From: Stramenopiles sp. TOSAG23-3
Taxonomy: Eukaryota > Sar
DNA length: 17,294 nucleotides
Direction: 5' to 3'
NCBI GenBank assembly: GCA_900128585.1
Contig: LT642398.1
Location: forward strand, 2,238-19,531
Each line of letters opens with the position of its first letter. Position 1 is the stretch's first letter. Shown in pieces: positions 1-6,739 of this stretch. The notes beneath the pieces were generated by a model. The model worked only from the letters and a program-made list of their open reading frames with translations. It did not search any database and was not told the DNA's origin. Both the position numbers and the translations under genes were made by a program.

Positions 1-391
1 TTACAGAATCAAGTTAGGATTAGGGTACGACGAAGCTAAATTTAATTACTTAAATAACAGCCAATTTTCTTGTTTTTATGTAATGGTATGCTCCACAGTA
101 TAAAAAAACTAATGATGATATCATTAGTATGAAAAAACAAATTATATATCATTAGTAGTATGATATGTTATGTTTTAAGACTCTCAAGATTATCCCAATC
201 GTAGAACTGATCTAATTTTGCTAAATATAAATGCTGCATAGTATATTTTTAGTAAATGATGGTGTACATATATCTCTTAGTCGTAATTTACAAATCTTTA
301 AAAATAATTAAATATTCTCCAATCGAATGCGCCTCACAGTAGTTGGCGTGCGCGTTGTTGTGGGACTTCATACCACAACATGAATGCGCTC
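1..391. other. AT-rich 3' flank of the coiled-coil gene
   Basis: No gene is visible. The stretch is AT-rich with little coding potential. It holds a short telomere-like TTAGGATTAGGG at 14-25, a perfect 9-bp inverted repeat at 108-116/120-128 (ACTAATGAT, spacer GAT) whose right arm is partly repeated at 148-157, and an 8-bp hairpin at 356-380 next to the neighbouring stop codon. G+C rises from about 320 onward, consistent with the 3' untranslated region of the minus-strand gene ending at 392. Confidence 0.6.
356..380 (-). other. 8-bp stem-loop in the presumed 3' UTR
   Basis: TGTTGTGG at 356-363 pairs perfectly with CCACAACA at 373-380 around a 9-base loop. On the minus strand it starts 12 bases after the TGA stop of the coiled-coil gene, so it would lie in its 3' UTR. 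It is not the histone 3' stem-loop, which has a 6-bp stem and 4-base loop. A role in mRNA stability or 3'-end formation is inference only. Confidence 0.4.
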
Positions 392-1048
392 TCAAAACCC
401 GTACCCGCCACCGTTGTCGTTCATGCACTGGACCTGGTGCGGCTCGGCACCCATGGACTGTATTCGTACCTGCAACGCGTACTTTTCCTGTTCCGTCTTC
501 TGTACGTACGCCTTAATCTGCGAGAGCGCAGCTTTCAAAGCATTCGCTTCTCGCCGGAGGACTTCCGTTTCCTGTTCGCATTTCTGTAGTTTATTGTTGT
601 GCCACCGGACGGCACGCTTCAGGATGGTGTTCTCGGAGGCCAACGCTTCGGCTTTTTGCACCTGCACGTTCGCTTCCTCGAGCTCTTGTGCGTGCTGCTG
701 TTTCAAAAATATTACTTGGCGCTCGCTGTACTTTGGCGAGTCCCTGGCGACGTCCGCTGCGGTCACCGCCCGGATGCGCTTTGTCATCGCAGTGAACGGC
801 ACGTTCGCCCCGTTGCCGCACGAAAAACTGTTGTAACAACGTTTGCGACTAGCCACGTGCGTGTTCACGTTCTCGTCCCCCCCTGCCTGCTTGAAACGAT
901 CACTGGGCACAAGCCTTCTTCGTTTCAACGGTTCGTACATGCCAAACCCGCCACTACTGGTGGCGTCCCCATTTACGTCGGTCAAAAGCGCCAGGCGTTC
1001 TGGCGAAGGAGCCAACATCTGGTGCACGCTACGTTTCGTCGACAACAT
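392..1048 (-). CDS. Coiled-coil protein resembling the C-terminus of plant CUE-domain proteins
   Basis: This is a single-exon ORF of 218 residues. The N-terminal third is low in complexity, with Lys/Arg clusters that could be nuclear signals (LKRRR at 41-45, TKRIR at 89-93). Residues about 112-200 form a long Gln/Glu/Lys-rich coiled coil. The segment ENTILKRAV (139-147), followed by the Glu/Gln-rich helix and EKYALQVRIQSM (188-199), resembles the conserved tail of a plant family annotated as ubiquitin-system CUE proteins (Arabidopsis At5g32440 type), which has ILKRAV and NNYAL at the same spacing. The CUE domain itself is not visible, so ubiquitin binding cannot be assumed. The ATG at 1048 is the first in frame after a (GA)n tract, and the peptide after it (MLSTKRS) recalls the KRS-containing start of the plant proteins. 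The family match is from memory; function is unknown. Confidence 0.72.
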   Translation of the reverse strand: MLSTKRSVHQMLAPSPERLALLTDVNGDATSSGGFGMYEPLKRRRLVPSDRFKQAGGDENVNTHVASRKRCYNSFSCGNGANVPFTAMTKRIRAVTAADVARDSPKYSERQVIFLKQQHAQELEEANVQVQKAEALASENTILKRAVRWHNNKLQKCEQETEVLRREANALKAALSQIKAYVQKTEQEKYALQVRIQSMGAEPHQVQCMNDNGGGYGF

Positions 1049-1052
1049 GATC

Positions 1053-1053
<1 letters not shown>

Positions 1054-1086
<33 letters not shown>
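1054..1086 (-). repeat. (GA)n / (TC)n dinucleotide microsatellite in the 5' leader
   Basis: There are 33 uninterrupted bases of TC on the plus strand (about 16 units). On the minus strand this is a GA tract ending five bases (CGATC) before the start codon of the coiled-coil gene, so it lies in its 5' UTR or core promoter. Confidence 0.9.
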
Positions 1087-1088
<2 letters not shown>

Positions 1089-1316
1089 TCGAGTGTGAGT
1101 ACGTTAATGTAATGTTCCTGTACAAACTGTACGTACTGATTATGATGGTATGTTATTGTTATTGTCTGCACTCTATTTCTTTCTTTCCCTATACTTTCTT
1201 TCATTCTTCCTTCCTACCTTCATATCTTTTTCATTTCATTCATATTTTATACATCAATCAATCGATGAACAAATACGCAGAATCATGTTTTTTTGAACAA
1301 CTATGACAAAATAAAG

Positions 1317-1450
1317 TCTTCTTCTTCTTCTTCTTCTTCTTTTTTCCTTCTTCTTCTTCTTCTTTCTTCTTCTTCTTTTTTCCTTCTTCTTCTTCTTCTT
1401 CTTCTTCTTCTTTCTTCTTGTCTTCTTCTTCTTCTTCTTCTTCTTCTTCT
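1317..1450 (+). repeat. (TTC)n-rich pyrimidine tract
   Basis: Across 134 bases there is a single purine, the G at 1420. The unit is mostly CTT/TTC, broken by short T runs. The complementary strand is a (GAA)n purine tract. A short GAA run in the opposite sense follows at about 1546-1557. Confidence 0.9.
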
Positions 1451-2031
1451 ATATTAATTCTTTTAAAAGAACACTCTTTTTACAATGCTCTGTATATGTT
1501 AGTTATAGCAAGAATATTAGAAGATTTTGTTATTCGTACTCAATCGAAGAAGAAGAATAAGATATTTTAGAAAAAAAAGGAATTATATATAATATTATTA
1601 ATTATACACACAATGGGTTTTAAATATATATTAAGATATATAAATCCTTAAAATTAAATAATGGACGTCATTCTATTTTTTTAACAAATTTTTATAAGGA
1701 TACTACACAGCATTGGATTATTAGTTCGTTAAAATATCGCAGTTAGATGATCCATTTGTGTGCTATTTCCATACTAAATGGTAGTATTGTACTTAAAATA
1801 TCTTTTCTATCTATGTGATATTATAAAATATATTAAAATGAACACCATTCTATTTTAATCAACTATAGTATTGTTATGTATGGAATGTTATTTGTTAATA
1901 ATAATAATTATTATATAGGAATATATATTTAACAAATCATTAATTAATTACAAGTACATTGAATAATATAGTTATTTTCAATTTAGATTACAAATTACAA
2001 TCATTTCAATTCAGAAGAAAGAAATCAATAA

Positions 2032-2051
2032 TAATTATTAATTAATAATTA
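2032..2051. repeat. 20-base perfect AT palindrome
   Basis: The twenty bases centred on AATT at 2040-2043 read the same on both strands; the first mismatch is at 2031/2052. It is pure A/T inside the AT-rich block. Such a palindrome can arise by chance in DNA of this composition. Confidence 0.5.
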
Positions 2052-2263
2052 ATATAACGGTCGTTCTTTATACATTTTAATTAATATTTCTTTTTATTTC
2101 CGAAATTTTATTTTAGTATTTTAGTATTTTGAATAGAAGTAGAAAGAAGAAGGTTGGTAGATTTCCTATACTGTACTTACATTAGTAGTATAATTGAATT
2201 ATTATTTTTAGTTTTTAAGAAGCCTGCTCCCTTAAATGGTTAAAGCTACTCGTTCTATTTGCT

Positions 2264-2388
2264 GTCCTCTCCTTTTCTTCTTCTTCTCTTTTTCCCATCA
2301 TCATCGCATTTTCTTCTTCTTCTTCTTTCTTCTTTTTTTTCTTTCTTTCTTTCTTTCTTTCTTCTTCTCTTTATTATTATTATTATTA
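2264..2388 (+). repeat. Pyrimidine tract with (CTTT)n, then (TTA)6
   Basis: Pyrimidine-only stretches at about 2264-2295 and 2309-2372 are separated by a short CATCATCATCG segment. The second holds CTT units, then CTTT repeats at about 2341-2361. It runs into (TTA)6 at 2371-2388. The block lies about 200-330 bases upstream of the EF-hand start, where a CT-rich promoter element could act. Confidence 0.8.
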
Positions 2389-2480
2389 GAGAAGTAGCCG
2401 TTGTTTTTTGTTTGTTTGAAGTTTGGTAAACACGAAAAACAAACTACGTTACGATTTAACAGTTAGCGTGCGGTGAACGA

Positions 2481-2491
2481 CCCCCGCCCCC
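2481..2491 (+). promoter_or_regulatory. C-rich GC-box-like element upstream of the EF-hand gene
   Basis: CCCCCGCCCCC lies about 100 bases before the ATG at 2592. It stands out from its AT-rich surroundings and resembles a GC box. A similar box in the other orientation precedes the SNAPC3 gene (6467-6480). No factor is known here. Confidence 0.3.
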
Positions 2492-2537
2492 TTACAAATT
2501 CAACCGTTGAAATTCGTTCCCGATAGCAGACGTTATT

Positions 2538-2575
2538 GCTAAGGGTTGTGTGCGTGCGTGTGTTCTTTTTTTCAG
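2538..2575 (+). other. Possible 3' splice acceptor in the 5' UTR of the EF-hand gene
   Basis: A branch-point-like GCTAA at 2538-2542 is followed by a T-rich tract and CAG ending at 2575, sixteen bases before the ATG. This looks like the end of a leader intron, or a trans-splice acceptor. I could not choose a donor, so the call rests on the acceptor alone. Confidence 0.3.
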
Positions 2576-2591
2576 ATAGAAAGTCGGCACC

Positions 2592-5500
2592 ATGTCGGAC
2601 GACGAAAACACGCTCGACCCCAATATGTTGGACCAAAAGTTGGCAGATATGGGCAGCAAAGTCAAGGATGTACAGCCAGGGGATGAAGAGGCAGATGATG
2701 ATGCTTTAGGAGGAGACGATAGTTATGTCTCAGAAAACAGTGCTGCAAATATCGAAGATGAAAAAAAGGAAGCCGGAGAAATAGACGCCGGGGGAGCTGA
2801 AGGTAGAGCGGAAGAAAATGATGCGTTGAGCAACGCGTTAAAGGAAATTGGAGAAACCAACCCCGCAGAAGATGGGGATGGGGCACCAGCCACGCCCGAC
2901 GACGACTCTGGAGCGGCGGCAAACGAGAGCGTGGGGGATGCAAACGAAGAATATAGCGGCGGCGACGTGCCAGATCAAGCTGGGGAAAGCGGCGGTGATG
3001 CGGCGGAGGCCGCCCCGGCCAACAACGCTGAAGAGGGCGAGGCAACTGCCGTAACGGCCGAGGAGGGCGGCGGCGAAGCGGCCAAGGGGGCAACCGATGG
3101 CGGCGCGACCATGGCGGCGACTTCAGAAGGCGAAGCAGTCGCTGGAGACGAAGCGGCAAACGACAGCGAGGAGGGGGAAAAAGAAGAAGAAAATAGAGCA
3201 GGGGGTGAGCCAGAAAGTAGCAACCCCGACAACAGCACAGTTAGCAATGGGCAGACCACCCCCAATGAAGTTGGTGGTGCGGAAGAGGGCAGGCCAGGAG
3301 CCGAAGACGGCCAAGGGAACACTGAGGCTGCCAATGGGGGCGCAACTTCTGAGGGGAACACCGGCGCCGGTGCCAGCAAAAAGGAAGGGATTCACGCGGG
3401 CAAAGGAACAGAAGCCGGACCGGGGGAGAGGGGCGAGAACGGCGCCGCAGGGGGCACTGCTGGGGCGAAGGTAGACAACGGCGGCTCAGACGGCGATGCG
3501 CAGGCAACAACCGCCAGCGCCAATGGCGGCAAAACCATCATAGAAAACGGAGCTTTCCCGAACGGGATCGTCCCGTTGCCCCCACCGTCATCGCCACCAC
3601 CCCCTTTGACTAGAAAAGGCGCCCTTGCCGAGCTGAAGATGAAGCTGCTGCCGGTCAATGCAAGTTGGGGATCCCCTGCGCGGGAAGCTCCGAAGCTGAT
3701 GCGCGACGGGAAAGGCAAGATCTTCGCACGGTTGCCTCCGCCCCCAGCCAACATCAGCATCGAAGACGTCAAGGGCCAAATACAAAGCATGGCCCAGGAG
3801 TTTCAAGGCATGAAGGACGGCAGACATCGGCGGCGCAACGCCCCCCCCCGAAAACGCAGAGGGAGAAATGGAAGGGGCCCGCCAGGAGCAAGGGAAAGAA
3901 AAATCCCCGCTCCCACCACGGGGAAGGCTGCGCCACTCTCGCCGGAGCAAGAAATGAAGCAGCTCGAAGGAATTCGTGATCAAAGAAAACGCGTCGAAAC
4001 CCTCGCGACATCGTGGGGGGTCAGCACTGCTCCGTTAGTAGGCGGGACACCGGCCCCTGGTAAATCCAAGTATGGGCGCGCTACTGGGAAAAAGGCACGG
4101 AAGAAGGATAAATCGACGGCAGAGGGGGGCGCCCAGGTCGAGGCGGAGGAGAAAGAGGACCCGTTGCACTGCGTGTTTTCGAGGGTCCGCGAACTGTTGC
4201 AAGCAAACCTGACGAGGGTCATTGACATGTTTCGATCGATGGACACCAACGGCGATGGGGTGCTGGAAAAGAAGGAAATGAGCATGGGACTGGGCAACCT
4301 AGGATTTACCCTAACGAAAGGTGAAATGACCAACCTGTGGCATGCCTTCGACAAGGACAATTCGGGAAGTGTCGAGTACAAGGAGTTGTATCAAATTTTA
4401 AGGGATTCTGTCAAGGATTCTGTGGATGCCGAAGAGTTGCTCGACAACGGGGAGGGGTCGAAAAACATGACCGCCAAGGAAAGGCGGCAACGGGAGTACC
4501 AGCTGAGGGTCCAGCGAGGGAAGAAAGAATCCAACCGAGAGCGAAAAGCGGCCAGAAAGCGAATACTCATGTTCCAGCAGCGGCAAGACGAGAAGAAGAA
4601 GGCAGAAGAATCGGTAAAGCAAACCGCCCTAACTCAGCGAACAGTCAGCTCAAAAATCAGCGAAGAAGCGTCGAAAAGGGCCCGCGCCATGGCCAGAAAG
4701 CGGATTGCGGAAAAGAAGAAGAAGACGGAGGAAAAGGAAAGGAAAATGAGGGAAGCGGAAGAGAAAGCACTGAAGCAGAAAATAGTTGAGCAGCAAGGCA
4801 TGGCGGCGGTCGGCCACATGCGCATAGTAAAGCGATTGAACAAAAGGATCCACAAAGTGAAAAGTGAAATTCAACTGGAAAACAAAATGGAAGAACAGCA
4901 TGGAATGGAGGTGGAAGCGAACACATCCAACGACAAGGTTGAACAGGAGCTGAGAGCGTTCCAAGAGAGCCGCAAGCACAGCGAGCTTGCCCGCGAAACC
5001 AAGCGCCGTTTGCGCAAACAGAAAATGAGAGCCGTCAAATTAAGGGAAGAAGAAAAGCAGTACCAACGGGACAAATTGCGAATGTATCAAATGCATAGAA
5101 ATTATATGGAGGAAGTAGGGGCATCGGTTGGTGCCACGGTAGTCTCGCCGGTGCGAGTTCCACGACGGTAAGTCCACTCAAAATCGAATCTCTTTGTTAC
5201 GAAATGTACACTCACCATTCAAACACGACTGTGTTGAACCTGTTTTTCTCCGTCTCTTTTTTCTGTGTGTGATTCTTCTTCCCTACTCTTTAACGCCTGC
5301 AGCAACGAGGGTCTTGTCTTACCCGACCATTCGGTGCGCCCAAAGATTCGTAAAGAATTCTTGTACAAAGAGTGCGTTGCTTTTTTATTCACTTTCCAAA
5401 TCCTCTTACCCTTACCTTATTTCACAGCCTTCCCCCCGTTTCCCGAATAACGCAAACAACTAACACGTTACTTTTTATTATTTTCTTGTAGGCTGAGGGA

Positions 5501-6245
5501 TTTGCCCACCGGGCAACCGAGCCCAGATGCAGTGCAACGGGCGGAAGAAGAGCTGGGCGCACGACGTCGAGACGAGAGCCTGGAAGTTTTGTTTCAGCAA
5601 GCGAAACGGATCGAGGCCCCGGCATTTGTTGCTGGTGAGGGCATTGGGAACGACAGAGTGATGAACCTGTTCAAAGAGGGGCACACCGGGGGACCACTTA
5701 GCAAGTCGGTGTCTTCGCCTGTACTGCCCGTTGCGCACCGAAAGCCGCAACCGAGGCGAAAGGTATCCCGGGGGAAAAATCCATGGCGAAACCGGGCCCC
5801 AGTTCCTATTAAAAAGGTTGAAGAGTACACTTTTGGAAACGAACGTTCCAAGATGTTGATCGCCGAAGATGGTCCCCGGTGGAAGGAGTTTAAAGAGTCT
5901 GATAACAGCGTGTCGAGCCCACTGAGCCACGCGTGGCTGGAGAAAAATAGTGCTGGATCCCCCCCCAGGAGGCGCGCAAAGAAGAAGTACAAAAACGAAA
6001 GCGCGGACTCCCCACCCCTGGTCTCCATGGAGCCGATCGAAGGGGGTTATGCCCAGCAATATGCAATGTCGCAGCAGACGGGCTATAATTCTGCGCTTAA
6101 AAATGCTGGCTCTTCCATGATAGGGGGAAATAGACTTAATTCAAATGTAGGCATAGGGGTCCAATCGTCTGTGTCCCTACAACATGACGTAAATCCTGCC
6201 GCCTTTCGGGCAAAGTACGAACAAATGAAAAAGGATTATCTTTGA
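2592..6245 (+). CDS. Acidic EF-hand and coiled-coil protein, three exons
   Basis: Exons are 2592-5167, 5303-5371 and 5492-6245, joined in phase into 1132 residues. Both introns are GT-AG and both splits fall after the second codon base. In order: an acidic Ala/Gly/Glu/Asn/Asp-rich disordered region (about 1-320); a proline stretch (about 326-340); a basic Arg-rich segment (about 410-440); a pair of EF-hands with loops DTNGDGVLEKKE (551-562) and DKDNSGSVEYKE (587-598), both with acidic residues at positions 1 and 12, so probably able to bind calcium; a long Lys/Glu/Arg coiled coil (about 620-850); and a basic, Ser/Pro-rich tail in exon 3. There is no signal peptide or membrane segment. I recognise no named family. 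A calcium-responsive scaffold or cytoskeletal role is possible but inferred. The start is ATG in a CACCATG context. Confidence 0.82.
3841..3849 (+). repeat. C9 homopolymer inside the coding region
   Basis: Nine consecutive C residues encode part of Ala-Pro-Pro in the EF-hand protein. The reading frame used here continues into the EF-hands, so it is the functional frame as sequenced. A one-base slip would break the gene. An eight-C run also occurs in exon 3 at 5959-5966. Confidence 0.8.
5168..5302 (+). other. Intron 1 of the EF-hand gene
   Basis: The donor is GTAAGT at 5168 and the acceptor CTGCAG ends at 5302, giving 135 bases. Retention would end the protein at once, because the donor carries an in-frame TAA at 5169-5171. 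The acceptor lacks the CTAACAC branch motif seen in the other two introns; TTTAAC lies only nine bases before its AG. Confidence 0.75.
5303..5371 (+). CDS. Exon 2 of the EF-hand gene, 69-base symmetric cassette
   Basis: This exon completes the split Arg codon and adds about 23 residues (NEGLVLPDHSVRPKIRKEF, then LYKE). It is followed by a weaker donor, GTGCGT, at 5372. The frame agrees with both neighbours. Because 69 is a multiple of three and both flanking introns have the same phase, joining exon 1 directly to exon 3 also keeps the frame. The exon could therefore be constitutive or alternative. Confidence 0.65.
5372..5491 (+). other. Intron 2 of the EF-hand gene
   Basis: The donor is GTGCGT and the acceptor TTCTTGTAG ends at 5491, giving 120 bases. 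A yeast-like branch motif, CTAACAC, lies at 5460-5466, with the presumed branch A 28 bases before the acceptor G. Confidence 0.72.
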
Positions 6246-6731
6246 TGATGATGGTGAATGAAGAGAAAGGGGGAGGAGAAAATTAGAAACCAGAGCAGCT
6301 CGAAAGGTTTGGGGAAGATGTTTAAAAAAACAATTTTCGTATACTTAATCATTTTATATAGATATAAGTTGATGTTAAATTATAATAAAATGGTATATTA
6401 TATACAGACATAAAGTAATGTAATTTCATAAAAAACCTATCTAAACTTAAAACCAAGTTAGCCGTCGGGGGCGGTGGGGGAATTCACATATTTATTATTA
6501 TTGTTGATGATTGATGATGATAAAATAATAATAATATATTTTTTTTATATCATACATTTTTGTTTAGAAATTTTGCATCAAGAACGGAGAAACATGTAAT
6601 AACGAAGGCACATGGATTACGAAAAGAAGGGAATGCACGCGTGAAGAGAAGACAATGAACATGTTATTTTCTTTCATTTAGGCAGGAGCAAAGAGCGATA
6701 ATTTATATACTAAAAATGACAGGCGCTTACA
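6246..6731. other. Spacer: 3' UTR of the EF-hand gene and SNAPC3 promoter
   Basis: These 486 AT-rich bases lie between two plus-strand genes. A plausible polyadenylation signal AATAAA is at 6384-6389, about 140 bases after the stop. A G-rich island follows at 6467-6480, then ATT/ATG-type microsatellite DNA at about 6489-6540. A T-rich tract ends in TTTAG at 6681, which could be a leader acceptor. No other gene is seen. Confidence 0.6.
6467..6480 (+). promoter_or_regulatory. G-rich GC-box-like element upstream of SNAPC3
   Basis: GGGGGCGGTGGGGG is an isolated G-rich patch in AT-rich DNA, about 250 bases before the SNAPC3 ATG. It nearly matches, in reverse orientation, the box at 2481-2491. It could be a factor-binding site or a two-tier G-quadruplex. 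This is inference from composition and position. Confidence 0.3.
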
Positions 6732-6739
6732 ATGAGTGA
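6716..6739 (+). promoter_or_regulatory. Short uORF overlapping the SNAPC3 start codon
   Basis: ATG at 6716 opens a seven-codon frame (MTGAYNE) ending in TGA at 6737-6739. That stop lies past the main ATG at 6732, so the two frames overlap. A ribosome that translates the uORF would pass the main start. Whether it is in the mRNA depends on the transcription start, which is unknown. Confidence 0.4.

Larger units (their letters stand above)
1049..2591. other. AT-rich spacer between divergent genes
   Basis: This 1.5-kb spacer separates the minus-strand coiled-coil gene from the plus-strand EF-hand gene, so both promoters should lie in it. I see no believable gene: the plus-strand ORF across 599-1306 is an antisense shadow continuing into repeat. 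About 1460-2230 is very AT-rich (10 G+C in 60 at 1861-1920 by hand count). It is flanked by pyrimidine microsatellites at 1317-1450 and 2264-2372. A 20-base perfect palindrome lies at 2032-2051 and a C-rich box at 2481-2491. Confidence 0.6.

Noticed and set aside
108-128. 9-bp inverted repeat ACTAATGAT/ATCATTAGT as an operator
   Set aside because: It is perfect but AT-rich, lies downstream of a eukaryotic gene and has no associated promoter; a regulatory role cannot be supported.
599-1306. 235-codon plus-strand ORF opposite the coiled-coil gene
   Set aside because: It starts with a non-ATG codon, runs antisense through the minus-strand gene and then through the TC repeat (SLSLSL) and AT-rich DNA. 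The minus-strand frame has recognisable family sequence; this one does not.
2662-3983. Several long antisense and shifted ORFs inside EF-hand exon 1
   Set aside because: The exon is GC-rich and repetitive, which suppresses stop codons in all frames. Their products are Pro/Arg/Leu-rich without domains.
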